Shown piece by piece: positions 22,714 through 32,441 of a stretch of DNA of 64,000 nucleotides. The notes under the pieces are model-generated. The model was given only the letters and a program-made list of their open reading frames with translations. It made no database searches and was not told the origin of the DNA. Within the stretch, counting starts at the first letter, position 1; the number at the start of each line of letters is the position of its first letter. This stretch comes from an uncultured Bacteroidia bacterium (GTDB taxonomy: Bacteria; Bacteroidota; Bacteroidia; Bacteroidales; UBA932). Where the stretch lies: positions 62,001 to 126,000 of the forward strand of contig CADBAY010000004.1 of NCBI GenBank assembly GCA_902792815.1. Direction: 5' to 3'. The position numbers were made by a program, and so were the translations under genes.

Positions 22714-23988
22714 TTAAGCACCAAAGTTGTCGTAGAGGATGTTCTCCGGAGCAACTCCAAGTGAGTCAAGCAGTTCGTTCACGCACTTGGTCATCATAGG
22801 AGGACCGCACATGAAGTACTTGATATCCTCGGGAGCCTCGTGGTCCTTAAGATATGTCTCGTACATCACGTTGTGCACGAAGCCCGCGGTGTAAGGCACT
22901 CCCGCCGCATCTGCAGCCGGGTCGGGCCTGTCGAGAGCCAGGTGGAACTTGAAGTTCGGGAACTCCTTCTCAATCTCGGCGAAATCTTCAAGGTAGAAGG
23001 CTTCCACAAGGGCGCGTGCTCCGTAGAAGAAATGAACCTTGCGGCCGGTCCTGAGAGTCTTGAACAGCTGCATGATATGGCTGCGAAGAGGAGCCATCCC
23101 GGCGCCGCCGCCCACGAAGATGTATTCCATATCTTCGGGATCGTTCTCGGGCAGGAGGAACTCGCCGTAAGGGCCGCTGATCCACACTTTGTCGCCGGGT
23201 TTACGTGAGAACACGTAAGTTGATGCGATTCCCGGAGGAACGCCGGGGACGAACTTGAACACGCCCTTGGGCTGTGTCTTGTCGAAAGGAGGAGTGGCAA
23301 TACGGACGTTGAGCTTGATGATGTTCTTCTCGCCGGGATAGGAAGCCATGGAGTAAGCACGGATGGTGGGCTCGGTATTCTTGTACTTGAGGGAAGTAAT
23401 ACCGTATTTCTCCCAGTCGCCCATGTACTCGGAATCCACGCCCATATCGGCGAAGTCGGCCTCGTATGCGGGAATATCGATCTGGATGTACTCACCGGAC
23501 TTGAAGTCGATATGCTCGCCCTCGGGCAGCTTGACGGTGAACTCCTTGATGAACGTAGCTACGTTCTTGTTGGAGATAACCTCGCATTCCAGCTTCTTGA
23601 CGCTCAGGGCGCTGTCGGCAACCTGGATCTTGAGGTTGTCCTTCACCTTGACCTGGCAGCCGAGTCTCCAGCCTTCCTTGATTTGCTTGCGGTTGAAGAA
23701 ACCGGTCTCGGTGGGCAGGATTTCTCCGCCTCCCTCCAGCACCTGTACCTTGCACTGGCCGCAGTTGGCCTTGCCGCCGCAAGCGGAAGGGAGGAATATC
23801 TTCTCGCCGGCAAGGGTGGCCATAAGGTTGCCGCCGGGAGCTACGTCAAGCTCTTTCTTGCCGTTGTTGATGTTGATCTTGACAGTCCCCTTGGGAGTGA
23901 TCTTGGCCTTCACGAAGAGCAGGAGGGCCACAAGGATCAGCGTCACTATGACGATGATCGCAATGGATGCAATAATAGTCTGTGTCAT
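22714..23988 (-). CDS. nqrF: Na+-translocating NADH:quinone reductase subunit F
   Basis: A 424-residue subunit and the electron entry point of Na+-NQR. One N-terminal membrane helix (IASIAIIVIVTLILVALLLF) is followed by a [2Fe-2S] ferredoxin domain with ACGGKANCGQC and the later LGCQV, then an FAD domain (RAYSMASYPGE) and an NADH-binding domain (VGGGAGMAPLRSHIMQ). It oxidises NADH at the cytoplasmic face and passes electrons to the other subunits. Last gene of the nqrABCDEF operon, 6 bases after nqrE and followed by a terminator. Confidence 0.97.
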   Translation of the reverse strand: MTQTIIASIAIIVIVTLILVALLLFVKAKITPKGTVKININNGKKELDVAPGGNLMATLAGEKIFLPSACGGKANCGQCKVQVLEGGGEILPTETGFFNRKQIKEGWRLGCQVKVKDNLKIQVADSALSVKKLECEVISNKNVATFIKEFTVKLPEGEHIDFKSGEYIQIDIPAYEADFADMGVDSEYMGDWEKYGITSLKYKNTEPTIRAYSMASYPGEKNIIKLNVRIATPPFDKTQPKGVFKFVPGVPPGIASTYVFSRKPGDKVWISGPYGEFLLPENDPEDMEYIFVGGGAGMAPLRSHIMQLFKTLRTGRKVHFFYGARALVEAFYLEDFAEIEKEFPNFKFHLALDRPDPAADAAGVPYTAGFVHNVMYETYLKDHEAPEDIKYFMCGPPMMTKCVNELLDSLGVAPENILYDNFGA

Positions 23989-23994
23989 AGCCGC

Positions 23995-24609
23995 TTAAAG
24001 TTGAATGCCCATAAAGATCATGAATGCCATACCCATGAGGCCCACCGTGATGAAGGTGATGCCTATGCCCTTGAGGGGCTTGGGAACGTTGCTGTAGCTC
24101 ATCTTCTCGCGGATTGCGGCGAGCGCCACGATGGCCAGGTACCAGCCGATGCCGGAGCCGAGCGCATACACAAGGGGCTCACCGATTCCGGTGAAATCTC
24201 TCTGCTGCATGAAGAGCGAACCGCCGAGAATGGCGCAGTTCACAGCGATAAGCGGCAGATAGATACCGAGCGATGAATAGAGCGAGGGGAGGAACTTCTC
24301 AACGATCATTTCTACAAGCTGTACGAATGCAGCGATGACCGCGATGAAGAGAATGAAGCTCAGGAAGCTCAGGTCGACCTCGGCGAACTGGGGACCGAGC
24401 CACTTGAGGGCGCCGGGCTGAAGCACATAGGTGTTCAGGAGCCAGTTGAGAGGAAGCGTGCAGAGGAGCACGAAGATAACTGCCAGGCCGAGGCCGTTGG
24501 CGGTTTTAACATTCTTCGATACTGCCAGGTATGAGCACATACCCAGGAAGTAAGCGAAGATCATATTGTCAACGAATATTGACTTTACGAATAAGCTGAT
24601 GTATTCCAT
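23995..24609 (-). CDS. nqrE: Na+-translocating NADH:quinone reductase subunit E
   Basis: A 204-residue integral membrane protein with about six helices. It begins [23 protein letters not shown] and contains [12 protein letters not shown] and [15 protein letters not shown]; the paired half-helix cysteines belong to the intramembrane iron-sulfur site shared with NqrD. Related to RnfA. Part of the sodium-pumping core. Confidence 0.97.
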   Translation of the reverse strand: MEYISLFVKSIFVDNMIFAYFLGMCSYLAVSKNVKTANGLGLAVIFVLLCTLPLNWLLNTYVLQPGALKWLGPQFAEVDLSFLSFILFIAVIAAFVQLVEMIVEKFLPSLYSSLGIYLPLIAVNCAILGGSLFMQQRDFTGIGEPLVYALGSGIGWYLAIVALAAIREKMSYSNVPKPLKGIGITFITVGLMGMAFMIFMGIQL

Positions 24610-24621
24610 AAGGCTGTGCTG

Positions 24622-25233
24622 TTATTTTTCCTGAAGATCTTTGTCAAAAGCCCTGTGTACCCAGATAATGCAACCCAGGAGTATGAGGGCGAAAGGAGGA
24701 AGGATTACCAGGTTGTTGGGAATGTATCCTGCAGGCAGGACCTGGAATCCGAACAGTGTACCGCTGCCGAGAAGCTCGCGGAAGAATGCGACCACCACCA
24801 GGATGAGGCCGTAGCCGAGTCCGTTGGCAATACCGTCGAGCAGCGAGGGGATGGGCTTGTTGCCGAGTGCGAAAGCCTCGATACGGCCCATGACGATACA
24901 GTTGGTAATGATGAGGCCGATGTACACCGACAACTGCTTGTCGATGGCGTATGTGGCCTCGCCGGCCTTGAGTATCTGGTCGACCAGGATCACCATCATG
25001 GCTACCACCACAAGCTGCACGATGATACGTACGCGGTTAGGAATAGTGTTGCGCAGCAGCGAGCAGATGAGGCTCGATATGCCGGTAACCACGATGACCG
25101 ACAGAGCCATCACCAGCGCGCCTTTGAGCTGGACGGTGACGGCCAGTGCCGAACAAATACCGAGCACAAGGACGGTAATCGGATTGCCCTTGAGTATCGG
25201 ATTGAGGATGGTTTCTTTAAGTTTCTTATCCAT
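24622..25233 (-). CDS. nqrD: Na+-translocating NADH:quinone reductase subunit D
   Basis: A 203-residue membrane protein with six hydrophobic segments, related to RnfE. PITVLVLGICSALAVT and NCIVMGRIEAFALGNKP carry the two conserved cysteines that, with NqrE, ligate the intramembrane cluster. 12 bases separate it from nqrE and 3 from nqrC, so it is in one operon. Confidence 0.97.
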   Translation of the reverse strand: MDKKLKETILNPILKGNPITVLVLGICSALAVTVQLKGALVMALSVIVVTGISSLICSLLRNTIPNRVRIIVQLVVVAMMVILVDQILKAGEATYAIDKQLSVYIGLIITNCIVMGRIEAFALGNKPIPSLLDGIANGLGYGLILVVVAFFRELLGSGTLFGFQVLPAGYIPNNLVILPPFALILLGCIIWVHRAFDKDLQEK

Positions 25234-25236
25234 AAC

Positions 25237-26025
25237 TTATTCCTCCTCTGCGTTAGTAGTTGTTTCAATGGCATGCTCCTCGAGGGCGTTGAAGAAAGCG
25301 CCGGGCCCGAAGTGGTTCTCGTAGGCCTTGAACCATACGTTGAGCGCCTCGTTGAGGCCCTTGGAAGTCATGGTGGCGCCGGTTATGGCGTCAACTGCGT
25401 TGGCGGCTCCGCTTGCTTCGGCATTCTTTTCGAGCCTGAAGGCGGGGGTGTCTCCCCACTCGACCGTCTTGCCGATGAACTTCTCGCGGAACCAGGCTTC
25501 GTCCTTGATCTTGGCACCCAGGCCGGGAGTTTCGCTCTCGTGGTCGAAGAAGGCGCCGGCTATTGTGTGGCAGTCGGGCTCGAAAGCGATATATCCCCAG
25601 ACCGGGCCCCAGAGGCCGGCTCCGTAGATAGGAATGACGGCCTTGCCGCTCTTGAACCGATAGACGGGCAGGGTGACATCACCTTCGGCAAGGATGGCCT
25701 TGTGCTGAGGCTTGAGTTTGCTGACAAGCTCTATCTTGTCTTTGCTCACGGAAAGATCTCCGTTCTTTTCGCCGTCGAGGCCAATAGTGTAGGCTTCCTC
25801 GATATTGTCTGCGTAAAGCTGGAGAATCTCGGCGTTTTTGGCCGCATAGAGTTCCTCTGTAGGCTTGACACCTGCGGCTGACATCATCTGGCGCAGGGTC
25901 TCGGCCTTGGCGTTGGCATCTTGGGCGGGACCCAGCTTGCCGGACACGAAGGCGAGCAGCGCAGCCACGACGATGACTATGACCGTCGTATAGATGACTG
26001 TATAGACGTTACTGTTTGTATTCAT
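25237..26025 (-). CDS. nqrC: Na+-translocating NADH:quinone reductase subunit C
   Basis: A 262-residue subunit with one N-terminal membrane helix and a periplasmic FMN-binding domain. The covalent FMN attachment site is the Thr in DAITGATMTSKG, the flavinylation signature of RnfG/NqrC proteins. GLGAKIKDEAWFREKF and GPVWGYIAF are family motifs. Flavin transfer by an ApbE enzyme is needed; none is in the window. Confidence 0.97.
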   Translation of the reverse strand: MNTNSNVYTVIYTTVIVIVVAALLAFVSGKLGPAQDANAKAETLRQMMSAAGVKPTEELYAAKNAEILQLYADNIEEAYTIGLDGEKNGDLSVSKDKIELVSKLKPQHKAILAEGDVTLPVYRFKSGKAVIPIYGAGLWGPVWGYIAFEPDCHTIAGAFFDHESETPGLGAKIKDEAWFREKFIGKTVEWGDTPAFRLEKNAEASGAANAVDAITGATMTSKGLNEALNVWFKAYENHFGPGAFFNALEEHAIETTTNAEEE

Positions 26026-26027
26026 GG

Positions 26028-27143
26028 CTATGCTGCGTTAAGTTTCTTTAACCTGCGTGAGATATGTACGCTCGTGACACAGTGGTCGATGAGCGGTGCG
26101 AAGGTGTTCATCAGAAGGATTGCGAGCATCATACCCTCGGCGTATCCGGGGTTGAAGAGGCGCACCGTGATGCAGAGCATGCCGATGAGCACGCCGTAAA
26201 TCCACTTGCCGCACTCGGTCTGGCAGGATGTCACAGGGTCGGTGGCCATGAACACGGTACCGAATGCAAATCCGCCGTAGAGAAGCTGCATGTAGAAGGG
26301 GATGTCGGTGATGCCGGCAATGTTGCCGATCCAGCCCACCAGAAGCGCGCCGGCGATGCTGCCGCACATGATCTTCCAGCTGGCGATGCCGGTCCAGAGG
26401 AGCAGGAAAGCGCCGAGCAGGATGGCGATCACTGAAGTTTCACCTACGCTGCCGGGAACGGTTCCGATAAAGAGGTCCCAGAATCCGGTGCCGTACTGTG
26501 CGGGGCCGTCAAGGGCAAGGGGAGTGGCGCCGGTGAATGCGTCGGCCACAGCGGTCTCGCCCTTCTTGAAGGCTATCCAGCACTCGGAGCCGGACATGTA
26601 GTTAGGATAGGAGAAGAAGAGGAATGCGCGGGTCAGGAGCGCGGGATTCCAGATGTTCATGCCGGTGCCGCCGAATACTTCCTTGCCGAAGATGACTGCG
26701 AAGGAAACTGCCAGGGCAAGCATCCACAGGGGGATGTCGACGGGGACGATGAGCGGAATGAAGAATCCGCTGACCAGATAGCCCTCGCTAACTTCCTCGC
26801 CGCGTATCTGGCTGGAAGCGAATTCGATGGCCAGACCTACGATGTAAGATACCAGGTACAGGGGAAGGACCTTGAGGAAACCGAACCAGAAGTACTCCAG
26901 AATGTGCACTCCGGTCTGGCCCATGGCAAGGCCGTGCTGATAACCCACGTTCCACATGCCGAACAGGGCAGCGGGGGCGGCGGCGATGACCACGAGGATC
27001 AGCAGGCGCTTGAGGTCGATGGAGTCGCGCACGTGGGAACCCTTGAGGGTTACGGTGCCGGGGACGTGGAGGAATGTCTCAAAAGCATCGACGGTACTGT
27101 GCAGCCAGTATAGCTTGCCGCCTTTTTCAAAAATCTTGTTCAT
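26028..27143 (-). CDS. nqrB: Na+-translocating NADH:quinone reductase subunit B
   Basis: A 371-residue membrane subunit with about ten helices, related to RnfD. The covalent FMN threonine is in DAFTGATPLAL. GYLVSGFFIPLIVPVDIPLWM and EVFGGTGMNIWNPALLTRAF are hallmark segments, the latter near the riboflavin and quinone region. Two bases separate its stop from the nqrC start. Confidence 0.97.
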   Translation of the reverse strand: MNKIFEKGGKLYWLHSTVDAFETFLHVPGTVTLKGSHVRDSIDLKRLLILVVIAAAPAALFGMWNVGYQHGLAMGQTGVHILEYFWFGFLKVLPLYLVSYIVGLAIEFASSQIRGEEVSEGYLVSGFFIPLIVPVDIPLWMLALAVSFAVIFGKEVFGGTGMNIWNPALLTRAFLFFSYPNYMSGSECWIAFKKGETAVADAFTGATPLALDGPAQYGTGFWDLFIGTVPGSVGETSVIAILLGAFLLLWTGIASWKIMCGSIAGALLVGWIGNIAGITDIPFYMQLLYGGFAFGTVFMATDPVTSCQTECGKWIYGVLIGMLCITVRLFNPGYAEGMMLAILLMNTFAPLIDHCVTSVHISRRLKKLNAA

Positions 27144-27148
27144 ATCTT

Positions 27149-28477
27149 TTAAGCCATTTCTTTAATCATAAGGTCGATGCCCCGCTCTATCATATCCTGG
27201 ATGTAGCACTTGCTCGGATCTACGAATTCGCACAGGGCCAGGTCTTCGGGAAGGACCTCGTAGATGCCGAACTTCTCCATCTTTTCAATGTCTCCGGCAA
27301 GGCAGGCCTTGGCGAGGAACACAGGATAGATGTCCATGGGGAGAACCTTGGTGTAGTAATTCTCGTTCATAAGGAAGGGACGCGGACCGCCGTGCAGGTT
27401 GGTGCTCATGTCGTACTTCTTGCCGGGCAGGAGCCAGCTGAAGTAGCTGCGGTCGGAGCTGAACTGGTTGAAGCGCAGCGGACGGATCCAGCCGAGGAGC
27501 TCTTTGTCGTAGCCCTCGTGGATGATGGTCAGCTGGTCGTCGTTCCAGCCAAGGTAACCGTTCAGGCCCACCGAAACGCCGCTGAGAACGTCTCCGCTGA
27601 TGATGCGGACTTCGTCGGCGGAGTTGCCGTAGAAGGGCGCGAAATCTTTGACGGGAGTGCCGGGCAGGGTCTCGACGTATGAAGGCTGGAGAGCCGCAGG
27701 ACCGCACACCGCAACCTTGCGGCGGACATCCACGCGGCCACTGCTCATCAGGCGTCCTACTGCGGCCACTCCGTTAAGGGTGATGGTCCAAACAGTATCG
27801 CCCTTGATGATGGGGCTGATGTGGCTGATCTGTACGCCTACGTTGCCGGCGGGGTGCTTGCCCTTGAAGCGGTGGACGGTACAGCCCGTGAGGGATGAGA
27901 AGGCGCTGTTTTTCAGGGCTCCGTTGATGCTCACGTGCACGGGAGCAATCTCGCCGAGAGCGTCGATACCCTTCTGGATGGCCTGGACCTGGTCTCCCAG
28001 GGTGAATTCCAGGTCGGCTGCCAGAGGTGCGGTGTGGAAGGCGGATACAAAAATGGCCTTGGGGGTAATGGCAGGGTCTGCCAGCACGCCGTAAGGCCTT
28101 TGTGTAAAGAGAGTCCACAAACCGCTCTGAAGCAGCGCCGTTTTAACATTTGAGGTGTCGATCCGGGCATATTCCTGCGCGGCGTCGGTCTCGATAAGAA
28201 CTGCGAGAAGCTTGCGTTTCTCGCCTCTTACCACTTCTTTGACCGTGCCGCTTGCCGGGGCGCAGAGCAGGATGTCCGGTTTTTTCTTGTCAGCAATGAC
28301 GGGAGAGCCGCACAGCACGCGGTCGCCTTCCTTTACCAGCAGCCTTGGGAGCAAACCCTTAATGCCGTCCGGCTGGACGGCAACAAGCGCCGGAATCATC
28401 GATTTGCTGACATGAAGGCTTGCACACCCGCTGATGGGGATGTCCAAACCCTTCTTCAAAACGATGTTTTCAGACAT
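27149..28477 (-). CDS. nqrA: Na+-translocating NADH:quinone reductase subunit A
   Basis: A 442-residue peripheral subunit and the first gene of the operon. The N-terminus (LKKGLDIPISG) and the lipoyl-like segment ASGTVKEVVRGEKRKLLAV are typical of NqrA, which contributes to the ubiquinone/menaquinone site. The gene starts back to back with the UvrD-type helicase gene, with only 73 bases between the two chosen starts. TATCTTCG on this strand near 28520 is an imperfect -7 box for the operon. Confidence 0.97.
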   Translation of the reverse strand: MSENIVLKKGLDIPISGCASLHVSKSMIPALVAVQPDGIKGLLPRLLVKEGDRVLCGSPVIADKKKPDILLCAPASGTVKEVVRGEKRKLLAVLIETDAAQEYARIDTSNVKTALLQSGLWTLFTQRPYGVLADPAITPKAIFVSAFHTAPLAADLEFTLGDQVQAIQKGIDALGEIAPVHVSINGALKNSAFSSLTGCTVHRFKGKHPAGNVGVQISHISPIIKGDTVWTITLNGVAAVGRLMSSGRVDVRRKVAVCGPAALQPSYVETLPGTPVKDFAPFYGNSADEVRIISGDVLSGVSVGLNGYLGWNDDQLTIIHEGYDKELLGWIRPLRFNQFSSDRSYFSWLLPGKKYDMSTNLHGGPRPFLMNENYYTKVLPMDIYPVFLAKACLAGDIEKMEKFGIYEVLPEDLALCEFVDPSKCYIQDMIERGIDLMIKEMA

Positions 28478-28550
28478 TTTATGAATGGTTAAAAATAATT
28501 ACGAAATCGCCTTGCGAAGATACCACTTTTTTTTGTATTTTCGCATCATT

Positions 28551-30911
28551 ATGGAGAACAATGTGCGTGCTATTCTGGACTCTCTGAATGATGAGCAGGG
28601 CAAGGCGGTCCAGTGTACTGAGGGGCCTGTGTTGATTGTGGCGGGAGCCGGTTCCGGCAAGACCCGCGTTCTCACCAGCCGAGTGGCGTATCTGTTGGCC
28701 GGGGGGGCCGATCCGGCCCGCATTCTGGCGCTTACTTTCACCAAAAAAGCTGCCGGCGAAATGAAAGAGAGAATCGCCCTCCTGGTGGGTGCTTACAAGG
28801 CCCGCCGGGTGGTGATGGGCACCTTCCATTCGGTGTTCGTACGCTTCCTTCGCGAGTGGGCCGAGAGCCTGGGATATCCGCAGCAGTTTACCATATACGA
28901 CCAGAGCGATTCCACCGCCGCCGTCAAGGCCGCAATCAAGGAGCTTGGTCTGGACGACACTGTTTACAAGCCGCGTGATGTGCTCTCCCGCATTTCGTCG
29001 GCAAAGAACAATCTGATTACTGTCAACGCCTACCGCTCCGACAGGGGAGCCATCCAGGCCGACACCTATTCCAAGAAGCCGCGCATCGTGGATGTGTACG
29101 AGCGCTACCAGCAGAATCTCAGGAAGTCGGGAGTCATGGACTTTGACGATATCCTTGTAAACATGAACATCCTCCTGCGGGACAATCCTCAGGCACTGCA
29201 GAGCATAGCATCGCGCTTCTCCTACATTATGGTAGATGAGTACCAGGACACTAATTATGCCCAGTACCTCATCATCAAGAAGCTCGCCCAGGGGCACCGT
29301 AACATCTGCGTCGTAGGAGATGATTCTCAGTCGATATATGCCTTCCGCGGCGCGCAGATCCAGAACATACTTAACTTCAAAAAGGATTATCCGGAATGCC
29401 GCCTGTTCCGTCTGGAGCGTAATTACCGCAGCACCCCCAACATAGTGGAGGCCGCCAATTCGGTAATCGAGCACAATGCGGGCCGCATCCCCAAAAAGTG
29501 CTATGCCCAAGGGGATCCGGGCGAGAAGCTTAAGCTTATCCAGACTTATACCGAGCAGGACGAGGCGGTAGAGATAGTATCTGCCATACAAAAGCGCATG
29601 CGCACGGACGGTGCTGCATATCAGGACTTTGCCATCCTTTACCGCACCAACGCCCAGTCGCGCGCGCTGGAAGAGCAGCTCCGCCGGCGCAATATCCCGT
29701 ACATAGTCTATTCGGGTAATTCTTTCTTCGAGAGGGCAGAGGTCAAGGACATGCTCTCCTATTTCAAGCTGGTGGTGAACCCGCTTGACGAAGAGTCTTT
29801 CAAGCGCGTGGTGAACAAGCCTGCGCGGGCCATAGGGGACACTTCGGTTAAGGCACTCATCGCTGCCGCTCTCGCTCACGGGACCAGCCTTTTCAGAGCG
29901 GCGTTCCTTGATGACCTGGAACAGTTCGGGCTCAGGAGCGCAGCGGTGCTGAAAATCAGGGCGTTCTGCGCCATGATCGACGCTCTGCACCAGAAGATCA
30001 AGACCACCGGCGCCTTCGACCTGGCGCGCGAGATAGCGGACAAGAGCGGGCTTTATGCCTTCTACAAAGATGATACTTCAATCGAGGGACAGGCTCGTTT
30101 TGCCAACGTGGAGGAACTTGTGAATTCGGTAGCGGCTTTTGAGGAGGAGAGGCGTGACGAGGCTGAAGGGGCGGAGGATACCTTTACCCTGGACGATTAT
30201 CTGGAGAATGTGTCGCTGCTGAGCAACGTCGACCTGGTGGATGAAGACGATACCAACAATAAAGTCGCGCTAATGACGGTGCACTCGGCCAAGGGCCTTG
30301 AGTTTCCGTACGTGTTTGTGGCGGGCATGGAGGAGAATCTCTTCCCGAGCCAGAGCATGTTGCTGAGCCAGAAGGATATAGAAGAAGAGCGGAGGCTTTT
30401 CTACGTGGCTATTACCCGTGCCGGCAAGGCGGTGTCGCTCAGCTATGCCGGTACGCGCATGCGGAACGGACGGCATGAAAGCAATTCGCCGTCGCGTTTC
30501 TTGCGTGAGATTGATTCGCAGTATCTTGACAGGCCATTGGAGGACGACAGTCTCGGCGTCAGCGGCGCTTTCGGCTCCGGAGGAGGGTTTGGACGGAGCG
30601 GGTTCGCGCAAAGCTACGCCCGTCCGCCCAAACCCTCCTCCGAAAGCTCGAGGCTCGAACCCGCCAGAAGCCCGATCAGTCCCGTGCCTGCCCAGTCAAA
30701 ACCGGCATATACTCCCGACCCTGATTTCGTCCCGCTTCCGATGACCGAATTCCGAGTCGGCCAGCGTATCGAGCACAACCGCTTCGGCCCCGGGGAAATA
30801 CTGGACATTACCGGAACCGCTCCCGAACTCAAGGCCCGGGTACGCTTCGATACTTTGGGAGAAAAACTGCTCCTTCTCAAATACGCTAAAATGCGTCTGG
30901 AGAAGAAATAG
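28551..30911 (+). CDS. UvrD/PcrA-type superfamily 1 DNA helicase
   Basis: A 786-residue 3'-5' helicase. The ATG at 28551 is chosen because the conserved start (SLNDEQGKAV) follows at once. Motifs are: Walker A AGAGSGKTRVL, motif II DEYQDTNYAQY, motif III GDDSQSIYAFRGA, motif IV RLERNYRSTPNIVEAAN, motif V TVHSAKGLEFPYVFVAG and motif VI RRLFYVAITRA. The last 50 residues (VGQRIEHNRFGPGEILDI) form the Tudor-like domain of PcrA that contacts RNA polymerase. Roles are nucleotide excision repair, clearing of recombination intermediates and transcription-coupled repair. Its stop abuts the convergent thioesterase gene. Confidence 0.95.
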   Translation: MENNVRAILDSLNDEQGKAVQCTEGPVLIVAGAGSGKTRVLTSRVAYLLAGGADPARILALTFTKKAAGEMKERIALLVGAYKARRVVMGTFHSVFVRFLREWAESLGYPQQFTIYDQSDSTAAVKAAIKELGLDDTVYKPRDVLSRISSAKNNLITVNAYRSDRGAIQADTYSKKPRIVDVYERYQQNLRKSGVMDFDDILVNMNILLRDNPQALQSIASRFSYIMVDEYQDTNYAQYLIIKKLAQGHRNICVVGDDSQSIYAFRGAQIQNILNFKKDYPECRLFRLERNYRSTPNIVEAANSVIEHNAGRIPKKCYAQGDPGEKLKLIQTYTEQDEAVEIVSAIQKRMRTDGAAYQDFAILYRTNAQSRALEEQLRRRNIPYIVYSGNSFFERAEVKDMLSYFKLVVNPLDEESFKRVVNKPARAIGDTSVKALIAAALAHGTSLFRAAFLDDLEQFGLRSAAVLKIRAFCAMIDALHQKIKTTGAFDLAREIADKSGLYAFYKDDTSIEGQARFANVEELVNSVAAFEEERRDEAEGAEDTFTLDDYLENVSLLSNVDLVDEDDTNNKVALMTVHSAKGLEFPYVFVAGMEENLFPSQSMLLSQKDIEEERRLFYVAITRAGKAVSLSYAGTRMRNGRHESNSPSRFLREIDSQYLDRPLEDDSLGVSGAFGSGGGFGRSGFAQSYARPPKPSSESSRLEPARSPISPVPAQSKPAYTPDPDFVPLPMTEFRVGQRIEHNRFGPGEILDITGTAPELKARVRFDTLGEKLLLLKYAKMRLEKK

Positions 30912-31655
30912 CTAGGCCATTACAATCTTGCAGATAAAACTCTGCACTCCGTCAACCTGACCCTCTACGTACCAGGCTCCGTCGGGCCCCTGGGCGCGGA
31001 TCAACTGCACGGCCTGCCCCAGCCTGACCTCGTGGTTGTAATTCAGAATAAAGTCGGTAACTATCTGCCCAGTAGCGACTTCTGCCGGGAGGCAGTCCAT
31101 CGCCCAATGGGGATACTTACCATTGTTGGCGTGCTTGTTATAGTCCAGGTCGGACCAGGTAACAATGTGGCATCCGGCCTCTTCTTTGAGAGCATCGGCG
31201 GGAAAGACAACCTTGGGAGCGTCGGGCTCAAGTGCTCTCTCGGGGCATTGAGGCTCTGGCGAAAGAAGGTCGGAAATACGCTCCGGTTTGGCAATCCTGC
31301 GGGTTTCATAATCCATCAGAGCCCACGAACTCGTGGCGTTTATGATAGTCTTGCCGTCGGCGTCCAGCATGCGGTAATCCCTGGTGCTGATCGGGCCTTT
31401 GATGCCGCTGTGCCAGGTTTGCAGAGTGACCTTTTCGGCCATTAGCGGCAGCCTGTCAAAGTGGATAGAGTTTCTGAGCAATATCCAGCACATTCCGCGG
31501 GCATTCAGTACGGGATCGGGAAGGCCGAGCTGGGTTGAGCCGCGGACAGCCAGTTCCTGGGCGATGTCAAAGAATGATGATGCTTTAAGACGGTGGTTGC
31601 AGTCGATGAAATATCCGGGTATGACGTATTCTTCTTGATACTTATCTGGCATCAT
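30912..31655 (-). CDS. Acyl-ACP thioesterase
   Basis: A 247-residue double hot-dog protein. RDYRMLDADGKTIINATSSW in the first half and DLDYNKHANNGKYPHWAMD in the second half carry the conserved Asn/His catalytic region of bacterial acyl-ACP thioesterases. It releases free fatty acid from ACP in the cytoplasm. The start overlaps the end of the Nif3-family gene by 14 bases, so the two are one transcript. Confidence 0.9.
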   Translation of the reverse strand: MMPDKYQEEYVIPGYFIDCNHRLKASSFFDIAQELAVRGSTQLGLPDPVLNARGMCWILLRNSIHFDRLPLMAEKVTLQTWHSGIKGPISTRDYRMLDADGKTIINATSSWALMDYETRRIAKPERISDLLSPEPQCPERALEPDAPKVVFPADALKEEAGCHIVTWSDLDYNKHANNGKYPHWAMDCLPAEVATGQIVTDFILNYNHEVRLGQAVQLIRAQGPDGAWYVEGQVDGVQSFICKIVMA

Positions 31656-32424
31656 AGCAAATTGGATTGGTGTTTAGGGAAGTCTTAATAATGTCGGTAT
31701 CAGGGCATGCCGCGGCGATCAGGTCGCAGAGCAGGTCCACGGTGAACTTTTCGCTCTGATAGTGGCCGAGTTCGGCGAGCAGCATGCCGTCGTTCTCGAA
31801 GTAGTCGTGATAGTGGAATTCGCCGGTGATAAAGCAGTCGGCTCCTTTTCGCAGTGCATCTCTCATCAGAAAGGCGCCCGCTCCGCCGCAAAGAGCTACC
31901 GTCTTGATTTGCTTGCCGTTACATTCGGAGTGACGTAGGCACTCGACGCCAAAAGACTGCTTTAAGCGACGCAAAAAGTCGGAGTCCCGCTCCGGCTCCG
32001 GCAGCGTGCCTATGAGCCCCGAGCCGGCATCCTCGCCGTCTTTTGGCTGCAGCCACTGGAGATTCTCAAGACCTATGAGCTGGGCAATCTTATGATTGAC
32101 TCCGCCCTTGGCGTTGTCCAGGCTGGTATGGGCAGAGTAAACGGCGATACCTTTGGCCAGAGCCTTTACTACGCAGCGCTGCTGGTAAGTAAAGTCGCTG
32201 ACCTCCTTAAGCGCCTTGAACAGAAGGGGATGATGCGAGACGATCATCTCGCAGCCTTTCTCTTCGGCCTCGTTGACTATGGCCTCGGTAATATCAAGGC
32301 ATACAAGGACTTTGCTTACTTCGTTGTTTAAAAAACCTACTTGCAGCCCGGAGTTGTCCCATTCGTCCTGGAACCTTAGAGGGGCCACCTTCTCAACGGC
32401 TGCGATTATATGTTTGACTTTCAT
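31642..32424 (-). CDS. Nif3-like dinuclear metal centre protein
   Basis: A 260-residue protein of the Nif3/YbgI family. The ATG at 32424 (MKVKHIIAAVEK) is preferred over a TTG two codons upstream. DEWDNSGLQVG, IVSHHPLLFK (metal-binding His pair), AHTSLDNAKGGVN and the C-terminal ITGEFHYHDY are the metal site signatures. Bacteroidetes members often carry an inserted domain of about 100 residues; this one is the short form. The reaction is unsettled; GTP cyclohydrolase-like activity has been reported for relatives. Confidence 0.92.
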   Translation of the reverse strand: MKVKHIIAAVEKVAPLRFQDEWDNSGLQVGFLNNEVSKVLVCLDITEAIVNEAEEKGCEMIVSHHPLLFKALKEVSDFTYQQRCVVKALAKGIAVYSAHTSLDNAKGGVNHKIAQLIGLENLQWLQPKDGEDAGSGLIGTLPEPERDSDFLRRLKQSFGVECLRHSECNGKQIKTVALCGGAGAFLMRDALRKGADCFITGEFHYHDYFENDGMLLAELGHYQSEKFTVDLLCDLIAAACPDTDIIKTSLNTNPICYDAR

Positions 32425-32441
32425 AATCAATTCAATTATTG

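Noticed and set aside
28479-29990. 503-codon frame antisense to the UvrD-type helicase
   Set aside because: Shadow frame; helicase motifs are on the other strand.
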